This document shows positions 1 through 9,600 of a DNA stretch of 64,000 nt, one piece after another (position 1 is the stretch's first letter; the number at the start of each line of letters is the position of its first letter). The notes beneath the pieces are model-generated. The model ran no database searches, was not told where the DNA came from, and was given only the letters and a program-made list of their open reading frames with translations. The stretch comes from Teredinibacter sp. KSP-S5-2 (GTDB lineage: Bacteria; Pseudomonadota; Gammaproteobacteria; Pseudomonadales; Cellvibrionaceae): NCBI RefSeq assembly GCF_032773895.1, contig NZ_CP120416.1, positions 990,001 through 1,054,000 of the forward strand, written 5' to 3'. Position numbers and translations under genes: made by a program.

Positions 1-1658
1 TGATAGAGTATGCCGATTTCCGTCGCGTCTATACGTTCGGGTTGCAAGTTAAACCCTTCCGATGAAGCATAGTCCGCAAAGATGCTGTCGGTAATACCAT
101 CAATAACCGGAGATATATCGCGAACACGGTAATTCCAGCTTCGATCTGTTTCGGCTAAATCTGGCGTGCGAAAGGCGCGATTCACAACCCAACGAGCGCT
201 GAGTGTGTCATGTATATGCCAGTTAAGGGATGCTCTTGGACTGAAGACTAATTCGTCGATGTTTTCCGGGTATTCGGCCATAAAGCCGATATTGCTTGTG
301 AGTGCCGAGACGGGTTTCCATTCGACGTTCATAAATCCACTGACAATGCTCTGTTGGGCATAGCCTGTAAAATAGGTCTCACTGGTATTTTTTAGTTGTT
401 CGTATGTTGCACCTGCAAGCCAACGAAGTTCGGGTGTTAGAAATCGGTGGTGTTCTACCGTCAGGTGTTGTCTTTCATCTTTGTAGTCTTGATTTAGTGT
501 GCCGCAAACAGGTGTAAAAGCGGTAGTGCCGAGCTGTTGTACTCGTGTCATTAATGCCAGGGCTAAGGCATCATCTTCAGTCGTTCCACCAGAGGGAATT
601 TGATTATTGAGTAAGGCATCGAAGTAGTCAGGGTTTGCCCTGAGTAATGCATAGGATTCCGGCAGAATAAACACGGCAGGTGAACACGCACGAAAATCCT
701 GCTCCAGGGTATTTCGTTTCCAATACGCTTGCATGCGTGTTTCTGAATTGTCGTTATGCGTATGAATTAATTGACCATTAAAAAAATAGTCTTCCGTTTC
801 GATATCTGGAAAAACGCCAGACTCTTGTCTGCTGACTACATACTCAGACTCCGATTTTGATGTTACGGCACCGATTTGAATCGTCAGTTCCGTGTCATTT
901 TGAATCAGCGTGTCACCACGTAGTAAAAAACGGGAAACTTCTGTCGTGTCTCGGCTGCCGGGTGCTGCGCTACCTGTTTCCTGTGCGTTTAAGGCTTCGT
1001 CGTAACCATTGTCTCGCCATTGTGATGCACGAAAAGTCAGTGTGGTTTCGCCAAAGCCTGCGGCACCTCGATAAAAAGCAAAATGATCGTTACGATTACC
1101 TGCTTGCACGGAAGCTTCATGATTCGGGACATCTGCGGAATGGCGGGTAATAATATTGACCACGGCCTGGAATGAATTGGCTCCATAGGAAGCAGCACTG
1201 GGATTACGGGTAACTTCTATCCGCTCAATATCGTGAACCGTGACGGGGAGTTGTGCCCAGTCGATTTTGGATAAACCGGCCAGATATACGGACATACCAT
1301 CAACCATGACTTGTAAACGTCTTGGAACGAGTGCTGAACCACCGTGATAGGCAATGCGATAGTCATGGCCAGAGGATTGACTATATCCAGTGGTTTCTAA
1401 AACGGACATCCCTGGAACTAAACGCAAGGCTTCCGGGATGGTTTCTATTCCCTGATTTAATAATTGGTCTCGCTTGAGTACTGTGACAGAGCCGGGGGTA
1501 TCTTCTATGGTTTGTCCCATTCGTGCAGGTGTTAATGCCATCGCGCTATTCGATAAGTCTCGATACTGACGAATATCGTGATTGTTGGTTTCGCAGAAAG
1601 CGTTAGAAGACGCCAAAATACCATATATTGGAAGGGTGAGGATTGCGAAAGATTTCAC
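1..1658 (-). CDS. TonB-dependent outer-membrane receptor (C-terminus beyond window)
   Basis: Reading leftward from a GTG at 1656-1658 gives an open frame of over 550 residues that runs off the window edge. An AAGGAG ribosome site lies about 6 bases upstream of the GTG. Residues 1-22 look like a signal peptide (ending near 'SSNAFC'). Residues about 45-155 form a plug domain, with 'DTPGSVTVLKRDQLLNQG', 'LRLVPGMSV' and the typical 'EVTRNPSAASYGANSF'; beta-barrel strands follow. Members of this family import iron complexes, cobalamin, sugars or other substrates across the outer membrane using TonB energy. The substrate cannot be told from the sequence. The missing C-terminus should end in an aromatic residue. 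No partner gene is visible on this side; the next gene is divergent. Confidence 0.93.
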   Translation of the reverse strand, partial: MKSFAILTLPIYGILASSNAFCETNNHDIRQYRDLSNSAMALTPARMGQTIEDTPGSVTVLKRDQLLNQGIETIPEALRLVPGMSVLETTGYSQSSGHDYRIAYHGGSALVPRRLQVMVDGMSVYLAGLSKIDWAQLPVTVHDIERIEVTRNPSAASYGANSFQAVVNIITRHSADVPNHEASVQAGNRNDHFAFYRGAAGFGETTLTFRASQWRDNGYDEALNAQETGSAAPGSRDTTEVSRFLLRGDTLIQNDTELTIQIGAVTSKSESEYVVSRQESGVFPDIETEDYFFNGQLIHTHNDNSETRMQAYWKRNTLEQDFRACSPAVFILPESYALLRANPDYFDALLNNQIPSGGTTEDDALALALMTRVQQLGTTAFTPVCGTLNQDYKDERQHLTVEHHRFLTPELRWLAGATYEQLKNTSETYFTGYAQQSIVSGFMNVEWKPVSALTSNIGFMAEYPENIDELVFSPRASLNWHIHDTLSARWVVNRAFRTPDLAETDRSWNYRVRDISPVIDGITDSIFADYASSEGFNLQPERIDATEIGILY

Positions 1659-2147
1659 TGATATCTCCTTATTAATTTATTGGCTCCCATCCTTGTTCTA
1701 CCACTCTCATAAAAACGTTTTGTAGCTTACAACAGTTTATTTAAACTTTTAAATAAATAAAACGTGCCAAATCATGCGTGCGAAGCAATTGATGACAATA
1801 AAAAATAATTGGCGCCAAATGTTTTCTGTGGCGCTGAATGTCTCAAATTGTTTCAAAAAATAATTCGCCATATTCCAAATTTGTAAAAAAAACAGGAAAA
1901 ATACTTGTTTTAATGTGTTGATTACATTGGTGCCAATATGAAGATTTTGAGGAATATAATTTTATCTTTTAACAGAATTAAACTTTAACTCCTATGGATT
2001 TCAGTTTTAGCTTATATATAATGCGGATCAAGACGTAATATATGTTTGTTAAAAGTTGAACTAGTTTAAATGAGCTTACACAGGGAGTGGAGTGTCGGCC
2101 TAGTGTGCCTGTTAGTTGGGCAGCCTGAATCTGCAAAAGGAACGTTT
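1659..2147. other. Divergent intergenic region, AT-rich
   Basis: This 489-base gap separates the leftward receptor gene from the rightward toxin-like gene, so it must carry both promoters. It is very AT-rich and contains two near-identical palindromes, described separately. An in-frame GTG-type extension of the downstream ORF reaches back to 2070 but has no ribosome site, so I treat 2070-2147 as leader. Confidence 0.6.
1809..1936. promoter_or_regulatory. Pair of palindromic operator-like sites (TTGGYGCCAA)
   Basis: The perfect 10-base palindrome TTGGCGCCAA at 1809-1818 recurs as TTGGTGCCAA at 1927-1936, centre to centre 118 bases. Both lie between divergent promoters about 150-280 bases upstream of the receptor gene start. 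The CG-centred palindrome shape would suit a dimeric repressor or activator. I do not recognise the cognate regulator; the regulatory role is inference. Confidence 0.4.
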
Positions 2148-3710
2148 ATGTTTGCTACTACTGTTCGAGATACATTAGGACGCACTTACCGAATTTATCC
2201 TTTTGGTCAACAGCCGTTTTTCCCTGCCAATCTTCAAACCCAAATTCAGCCACTTCATTTAAGCGATCCCGTTTCGGCTGAACAGTTTAAGCACCACCTT
2301 TGCGTACAGCCGTCGTTTTGGGATCAGTTCTTTAATTTCTATTCACTTGGGGCAACGCGTGCAAGAACGCCGTTAGAGTTCGATAAACAGATTGTTCAAA
2401 TTCTCATGTCCCGTCGAATTATGATTTATGAGATCCCAAGAGGGAAAAGTCATATAGCACCACGCGTAGAGCGAGTTGTACAAAATAAGAAAAGCAAGCT
2501 AGAAGTGGAATTTGCGCCCAGTTCCGTTTTGCTTTGGGATGATTCGGCAAGTACTCGGGTACGTCACTTTTTCACTGAAGAAGATGCTACCTGTTTTTTG
2601 GATGAGCTGGATCTTTCCGTTGAGGAGATGCAATCCTTTCAAATACTGTTGGGATTGCGGCAAACTAAACGAGACTATGAAATTATTGTTCGTGAGTTGG
2701 CAAAAGAGATCCTAAAAGGGAAAGTTGTTGTATTGATAAATCCGCTACACAATGAGACTCAATTAAAATCGTCAGGTCGCGAGGACTCTGACGTTAGAGA
2801 AAAACCACCTACATTGGGGCCGCATGCTGGAGAAGGGGGTACGGTCTTTAATCACTCGGGAAGCTCTTCGAAAACTGAAAGTACAGAACCGAACAACTTG
2901 GCAGACGTAGAAAAGATACTTTCAGATCGACGTCAACAAATAATACAGGATGGGTATAAACAAAAGTATACGGACGAAGAGTTGCTGGAAATAGCAAAAA
3001 CGGGTGAGGTAAATGATCGATTTTTAGTTCGTTTGGTATTTGGTGATGAAGATAAGGCTAGAGGTGGTACACTCGGCTTTCGGCGAGATTCAGGCAGAGC
3101 ACCGTATTGGGCGACGACATTGGAGATGGCTGAAGCGGCGGATACCGACCCAGAGATACTGAGTGGACTTTTTGGTATTGAAAACTTTGACCACGAGCAG
3201 CCCTTTTGCTTAGCTGTAATCGATATGGAAAAAATGCCTGCTCAGGCGGAACGAGAAAGCTTTGTTCCCACTTTTGAAAAAATGTCCGAATTTGGCGAAA
3301 AGGAATTTACTGAGAAGGAAGGATTTGGGCCAAGTACCATGAAAGATATAATGAATGAAGACTTCGCGGAAGAATATACCGAATTTATGGATGATTATAA
3401 GAATACTGGGCAGAATCCATACGACTCGCAATTAATTATGCGTCATGCTCAGAAGTCTTCAAACATTTCAGATAAACAAAAATTAATTCGGGCTCGCCAT
3501 AAAACACAAATGGAGTTTGGTGCTAACCCCTTGTTTTCTGGGAATGGTTTAACCAAGGTGACACCAGATAGTCGGTATGCGCATAATATTGGCCAAAAAT
3601 ACGGCGTCGTTGAGACTTTTACATTTGAACGAGATCCATTAACTGTAGGTGAGCTGGAAAAGCAAGGGGCAGTTAAAATAATCCCTGCGAAACCGATTAA
3701 GGGAAAATAG
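2148..3710 (+). CDS. Putative polymorphic-toxin-like protein
   Basis: I start at ATG 2148 because AAAAGGAACG sits just before it; an upstream in-frame start at 2070 has none. The 520-residue product has no signal peptide or membrane segment. Residues about 1-210 form one folded-looking region. A low-complexity Gly/Ser/Glu linker follows (about 215-270), then a C-terminal half with 'DRFLVRLVFGDEDKARGG' and a basic end. Long N-terminus, flexible linker and separate C-terminal domain, followed 1 base later by a small acidic-looking protein, is the layout of effector/immunity pairs. I recognise no catalytic family in the C-terminus. The toxin role is inference from architecture and neighbour only. 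Confidence 0.55.
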   Translation: MFATTVRDTLGRTYRIYPFGQQPFFPANLQTQIQPLHLSDPVSAEQFKHHLCVQPSFWDQFFNFYSLGATRARTPLEFDKQIVQILMSRRIMIYEIPRGKSHIAPRVERVVQNKKSKLEVEFAPSSVLLWDDSASTRVRHFFTEEDATCFLDELDLSVEEMQSFQILLGLRQTKRDYEIIVRELAKEILKGKVVVLINPLHNETQLKSSGREDSDVREKPPTLGPHAGEGGTVFNHSGSSSKTESTEPNNLADVEKILSDRRQQIIQDGYKQKYTDEELLEIAKTGEVNDRFLVRLVFGDEDKARGGTLGFRRDSGRAPYWATTLEMAEAADTDPEILSGLFGIENFDHEQPFCLAVIDMEKMPAQAERESFVPTFEKMSEFGEKEFTEKEGFGPSTMKDIMNEDFAEEYTEFMDDYKNTGQNPYDSQLIMRHAQKSSNISDKQKLIRARHKTQMEFGANPLFSGNGLTKVTPDSRYAHNIGQKYGVVETFTFERDPLTVGELEKQGAVKIIPAKPIKGK

Positions 3711-3711
3711 T

Positions 3712-4194
3712 ATGACGATATTCTATACCGACAATTTACCTGATGGATATTCTGTTGTTACAGATATGGATTATATCTATCCAAAGCAAAAATTATTTGT
3801 TGTTGTGGGAAGCTCCGAATTAGTACTAATCGTTAAAAAGCCGTCTCCATATCCTGATGAAGAAGATGAACCTGGTGGGCTTTTAGTTCATCAAACAGAA
3901 TTTCCTCGAGCTGCGGTACATTGGATTGTTGATGTTGTCGAAAACAGATTGTGGAAATCGGAGGCAGAAGGTGGTTTACCTTCGAGGCAAAATTTTGTGG
4001 ATGAAGACGTTGCAGGTGAAAACCTAAAAATTCGCCGTTCTATGAATGTAAGTGGGCCCAGTGAAAAGGGATTCTTTTTTATAAACTTTAGTCGCCCAGA
4101 CCGAAGAATTGTCTCCGCCGAATATCAGGAAATCCAGATTACGGATACTCTTCTCAGAGAGGGTGGGCTATTAGATGTGCTGAAGTCTTTGTAG
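3712..4194 (+). CDS. Putative immunity protein for the upstream toxin-like gene
   Basis: The ATG lies one base after the stop codon of the 520-residue gene, so the two are almost certainly co-translated. The product is 160 residues, soluble and rich in Asp/Glu in its middle ('YPDEEDEPGG' near residue 45). It has the size and alternating hydrophobic strand pattern common in immunity proteins, but I recognise no family. Function is inferred from position. If the neighbour is not a toxin, this could simply be a subunit or chaperone of the same complex. Confidence 0.5.
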   Translation: MTIFYTDNLPDGYSVVTDMDYIYPKQKLFVVVGSSELVLIVKKPSPYPDEEDEPGGLLVHQTEFPRAAVHWIVDVVENRLWKSEAEGGLPSRQNFVDEDVAGENLKIRRSMNVSGPSEKGFFFINFSRPDRRIVSAEYQEIQITDTLLREGGLLDVLKSL

Positions 4195-4451
4195 TATAGA
4201 AAGTGTTTGGTTGAGAAAGAAAAGCTGAAAATTGGTTTTTGTGTCTAAAAGTTGTTTTTGATGACAAAAATAACTTTGCATACATTAACGCTTGTTGAAC
4301 TAAATCTATATCACATACGTGAACAGCCGTTTGTGTCAGAATTCAAAAAATAATTTTTGTCTTAGCTATTTTTACTCAAATAAGAATTCATACCAAAGTT
4401 TGATGTAAAGATTTTATATATAAAAATCTAACGCATGGAGTGATCCAATCA

Positions 4452-6371
4452 ATGAGAATTCGAGCAATTCGTACCCTGTTAGCGAGTGCGCTGCTTTCTA
4501 CTAGTGTCATCTTGGCTTCTTGTGGAAGTGGCGACAATGGTGGGACGCCCACTCCGACCAAAGATACAACACCTAACGCGTATTCATTTAGCGCCTCTAC
4601 TAACGTAGGAGTGGGTGAAACCGTTGAATCCCCAGAAGTCACAATTTCGGGGATCGATTCATCCTCTCGCGTTACTATTACTAACGGTGAGTTTTCAATT
4701 AACGGTGGGGCATATGGCACAACAGGAAGTATCTCAAATGGCCAAACGCTGCAGCTTCGTTTAACCGCTTCCTCTGAGTTTTCAATGGAAACCACCACTA
4801 CGGTGACGGTGGGTGGGGTATCAGCATCGTATAGTGTGACCACAATTGCTCAAGATATTACCCCGGAAGCGTTTAGTTTTAATCCTGTTACCGGGGCATC
4901 GGTTAGCAGTGTGGTAACTTCAAACGCCGCTTCTATTACTGGAATCAATGATGCGGCACCTGTGACAATTAGTGGTGGTCAGTTTTCAATCGATAGCGGT
5001 GATTACGGTACAACAGGAAATATTTCCAATGGTCAGTCGATTGTCATTCGCATAACCGCCGCATCGACTCCGGGTACGGATGCAAGTGCAACGTTAAGTA
5101 TTGGTGGGGTTGAAGCCAGTTTCACAGTGACTACCGTTGCAGATACGACTCCCCCTGAAGCGCAAGTGGCATTCCCAACACCAACGACATTAACCGATGG
5201 TTTGACAGTGACTTTACGTGGAAAGGCGACGGATGATTTTGGTCCTGTTGCTTCCATTACTGTTACCGTGACGGCGGATTCTGGTGCTACACAAGTGGAT
5301 TCCGTCATTATCGCTGCTGGTGCAAACGACAACTATATGACCACATGGTCGATACCCGTTGACTTAGCGGTAAATAAATTAAATACCATTCAGGTAGCCG
5401 CGACTGATGGAGCGGGGAACACTCAAACAGTACCAACAGTACTAACAATTCTGCAAACGGATCAAGAGACGAATTTTCCCGCTGGAAATGAAGTGTATAT
5501 CGGAGAGATGTCAGATCGTGGAATTGATATGGATATGATTAACAATCGTATTCTTGTGCCAGGGTATAGTAAGAAAAATATTCTAGCTGTGGATATTGAC
5601 ACAGGGGTACGCAGTGAGTTTATTGCAGAACATGCTGATTTATCGGAGCCTTTGCGTACCGCTTATGTAGACGAATCCAATAATCGCTTATTTTTTGGGG
5701 AGACCAACCAATTAAATGTGGCGGATTTGGATACAGGAGTATTTAGTCTAGTTACGGATAATACCAATGGGGATTCAGATATCAATATGGTGGAGGTTCA
5801 TGGTCTGGATCTGCATTCCAGTAGTGGTTTACTCTATGCGGCAGATCAAGTGCTGTATTCAATTAATCCTGCAACAGGTGCTAGAACACTTGTTTCTGGT
5901 AGTGACCGTCCAGTCGGAGGGGCTAACCCGTTGGATTGGATTGTCGATGTGGTATTGGATGAAGGGAACAATCGTGCCTTAGTTTCGGATGTAAGAGGAA
6001 ATAAACTGTTTTGGGTAGACTTAACGTCGGGAGAACGAACCTTGTTCGTCGAATCTCCTATCGTTAATGCACCGTTTCATATGGATAACGATGAGGACGA
6101 TAACCGAGTGGTTTTTGTTAATACTGGTACTGATCAGGTGATGCAAGTTGATTTAACTTCCGCAGCGGTGAGCATTGTATCAGATGGCAGCACACCGGAT
6201 ATGGGTGCAAATCAGTATTTAAAACCACGTAGTTTGACTGTTGATAGTGAAAACGATGTGTTGTATCTGCTTGCTACCAGACAGTTTGAAACTACAACGT
6301 GGTTATATGTTATTGATATCAATACAGGCGAACGGGTTATTTTATCGCGTTCTGTTAGTCCGGTAATGTAG
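4452..6371 (+). CDS. Surface lipoprotein: Ig-like repeats plus predicted beta-propeller
   Basis: Start at ATG 4452, preceded by GGAG at 4437-4440; an upstream GTG at 4440 overlaps that site. The 639-residue product begins with a lipoprotein signal whose lipobox 'ILASC' places the lipidated Cys near residue 23, followed by a Gly/Pro/Thr linker. Two tandem modules (about residues 37-125 and 130-220) share 'FSI', 'YGTTG', 'ISNGQ' and a closing 'VGGV.ASF' motif. A third Ig-like region follows (about 225-335, 'LRGKATDDFGP'). The C-terminal half has repeated 'D..NNR.L..D....N..' blades typical of six-bladed beta-propellers. It is probably anchored to the outer membrane and exposed. It sits just upstream of the giant exoprotein gene, but 240 bases separate them, so co-transcription is unproven. 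Confidence 0.75.
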   Translation: MRIRAIRTLLASALLSTSVILASCGSGDNGGTPTPTKDTTPNAYSFSASTNVGVGETVESPEVTISGIDSSSRVTITNGEFSINGGAYGTTGSISNGQTLQLRLTASSEFSMETTTTVTVGGVSASYSVTTIAQDITPEAFSFNPVTGASVSSVVTSNAASITGINDAAPVTISGGQFSIDSGDYGTTGNISNGQSIVIRITAASTPGTDASATLSIGGVEASFTVTTVADTTPPEAQVAFPTPTTLTDGLTVTLRGKATDDFGPVASITVTVTADSGATQVDSVIIAAGANDNYMTTWSIPVDLAVNKLNTIQVAATDGAGNTQTVPTVLTILQTDQETNFPAGNEVYIGEMSDRGIDMDMINNRILVPGYSKKNILAVDIDTGVRSEFIAEHADLSEPLRTAYVDESNNRLFFGETNQLNVADLDTGVFSLVTDNTNGDSDINMVEVHGLDLHSSSGLLYAADQVLYSINPATGARTLVSGSDRPVGGANPLDWIVDVVLDEGNNRALVSDVRGNKLFWVDLTSGERTLFVESPIVNAPFHMDNDEDDNRVVFVNTGTDQVMQVDLTSAAVSIVSDGSTPDMGANQYLKPRSLTVDSENDVLYLLATRQFETTTWLYVIDINTGERVILSRSVSPVM

Positions 6372-6611
6372 GGAAGTAAATAGTAAAATCCTTGTTTTTA
6401 AAGTGTTCGAATTTAAAAAAATGGTTTTATTCGATAGTGCAAGGATGCACCAAAAAATAAAAGTACAAATATCTTTCTTTCTGGATCAACTGTTTCCAGT
6501 TGGCTTCACCAGCAAGTAATTAAACATTGGGAGTTTGATTAAACTTCTGCTTTTCTTATTCTTCCTATCTCAAAAAATAAGGGGCAGTTGTTTTCTTTGG
6601 GGGAGTGCATT

Positions 6612-9600
6612 ATGAAGCGCACACATTGTCCACGTCTGAACAACACTGTCACGACTTTTCCACAACTAAAAAAACATCCGCTATCTCTCGCCATAGGCAT
6701 GGTGCTTGGTGCGCTATCGTGCAGTACTTTGGCAGGGCCACAAGGTGGGAACGTGACAGGAGGCAGCGGCAATATTTCACAGGCCGGCAATACCACCACC
6801 ATTAATCAGACAACCGATAAGATGGTCATTGATTGGCAAAGCTACGATGTCAATGTCGATGAGCGTGTTCACTATATCCAGCCTGATTCATCCTCTATTT
6901 CTCTCAATAACATATTAAGTAATTCTGGCTCACAGATACATGGTCGGATCGATGCTAATGGTCAAGTCATTCTTGTGAATCCGAATGGGATTTTCTTCGG
7001 TGAAAATTCGGTTATTAATGCCGGTGGCATTCTCGCATCCGGTCTTTCCATCAACCCAGACGATTTTATGAATGGCGACTTTGCTTTCTCCGCTGTGGAA
7101 GGCAAAGACGGTGTGGTCATTAATTCCGGGCTGATCAATGCGGCAACGGGCGGTATGGTTGGGTTACTGGGGAAACGCGTAGAAAATCACGGTCTGATTG
7201 ACGCCGAACTTGGAACGGTGACTTTAGCCGCAGGCAAACGTGCATTTTTAACCTTTGAAGGTCAGCGAATGCTCGGGATCGGCATCAGTGAGTCAGTACT
7301 GCAAGAGGAGTTAGGGGTTGATGCAGCGGTGTTGAATTCCGGTGAAATAAACGCAGGTGGTGGTAATGTTTTGTTAACCGCGACCGCGAGTCAGGATGTG
7401 TTTACTCGTGCAATGAATCTGCAAGGTGTGCGTCAGGCGAACAGTGTTGTCGTCAATGAGGATGGTAGCTTCCGGTTAAGCGCGGGTGCGGATGTCGTGA
7501 ACACCGGCAGTATACATACGTCATCCAACAGTCAAGGTGGGGATGTAGTACTGGTGGGTGAGAATATTACGCACTCAGGAAAAATTACCGCCAATGGCGA
7601 ATTTGATTCCGCTGGCCATATCGAATTAACCAGTCGCGATACCACATTACTCACTGAAAACAGTGAAACTTCCGCAACCTCCTCTAATGGCGTAGGTGGT
7701 GATATAAAACTGTTGGGACAAAACATTGGTGTTATCGGTGAATCGCAAATAACTGTTGATGCGGCTCAGGGTGATGGTCAAGTTCTAATTGGTGGTGATA
7801 CGCGTGGCGAAAGCGAATTCATTCGCAATGCGAATGCAGTATATCTTGGCCACAATACCGAAATTTCAGCTAACGCAACTGAAACAAATTCAGCAGGAAA
7901 GATTGTTGCCTACGGAAATGAGTTACTTCGAGGTTACGGAACCATCAATGCCGAGGGTTTTGGAACTGCCAATGGAGGGTTTATCGAAACATCGGCAGGC
8001 GTTGTTGATCTGGATTTAACCGTTTCCGTAGGCGCTGAGTCTGGTGAAGGCGGAGAATGGTTAATCGATCCCTGGAATATTACGATAGGAGATGCCGAGT
8101 CAACTAATCTAGAAAATACGGATGATGTTCATGGTTTAAACCGTATTTTTCAGCCTAATTCCGATTTGTCCGATGATCCACCTATCGCGTCTAATTCCTA
8201 TTTGCGAATATCGTCAATTAAAACGGCGTTAGCCAGTACAAGTAGTGCCAGGGTTTTAATTGAAACCACAGGTTCGGGTGGTCATGATGGAGATATTACT
8301 CTTGAGAGCGAGCTAAATTACAACGATATTGGCTCGAATGATTCATTAGTACTCCGAGCCCATAATGATATCTTTATTAAAGATTCTATTTATGATGGTC
8401 AAGCCTTTAGTGACGATAGCCTCAACCTTTCCCTGATCGCTGACAGCGACAACAATGGATCAGGCGATATATTTATCGGTGGTCGTGCTGGTGATACCGT
8501 TTATACCGCCGAAATTGATTTGGAAGGCGGTCAGTTCTATGCCTATGGCAATAATTTCTCTCTAGGTTTTCAAACTTTTACACCCTCCGGTGGCGGCGAC
8601 CCTGTTGCAAGCGCGTCCAGTATTACAACGGGTGCTAATGCTCATGCATTAATTTTTGCTTCTGGTGATGTCAATATCTATAACAATATTACCACTGAAA
8701 ATGGTGACTTAATTATTGGTGGTGATCACGATAATAGTAATTACACCTATCGCATGTTGGGGATTGATCCTGGCACGACGGATGCTGATGAGATAGGCGC
8801 CCACACAAATTTCATTACTTATTTGCAAACAGGTTCAGTTGCCGTCGATCCAAAGTGGAACACCGATAGCAGTCTTACCGCTGATATTGAGCCAACCAAT
8901 GTGTGGAGCTATTTTGCTGCTGATGGTGTCAATTTGCATGAAACCTCTGCCACGTTTGACCTGCGCTCCACTTACGGCAATGGTGATTTAAATATTACCT
9001 CTTTGGGTGCAGTAGAGCTGGGAGCTATCAATATCGGTGAAACAGGAAACAATGATTTTGCGAATGAAGACAATGTTTCCTATATGCGTGTCTCGGCCGA
9101 TACCATCCATTTAGTCGGAAATCTGGTTTACGGTGAAAATAATAACAACAGTACTCATTCTCTCAACGTCAATTTAAATGCGGAAACATCGATTACCATC
9201 GATTCAGCCAGTATTGATAATTCATCTGGTGATGATCAGCTTAACCTCTATCTCAATAACGATGCCTCTTTCGCAGCAAATGGAAGTATCACCTTAGGAG
9301 ATAATATTAACTCTAATAGTGATATCACTATCTCAGGGACAGATATTTGGTTAACAGGTGGTGTATTTCAGTCTCACGGTCGAAATTTTACGTTAGAAAA
9401 CACCGCAACGCTGGAATCGGAAGGTGGCGATATCTTAATACGCGCAAATTCCGCTGAACTTAATGGGGCAATTGGAACGAGGCTCAACGTTTGGGGGGAA
9501 AGTGCTGGTGATGTTCAGGTTATTGTTGCCGGTTTAGTTGAAGTAAACGGAAGCTTTGATCTGAGAGACAACGCCTGGGAAAACGGGGGAGCAGGAAATC

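Noticed and set aside
857-1150. Rightward 97-codon frame inside the TonB receptor region
   Set aside because: It is antisense to the well-supported receptor gene and has a Cys/His/Arg-rich, non-protein-like composition.
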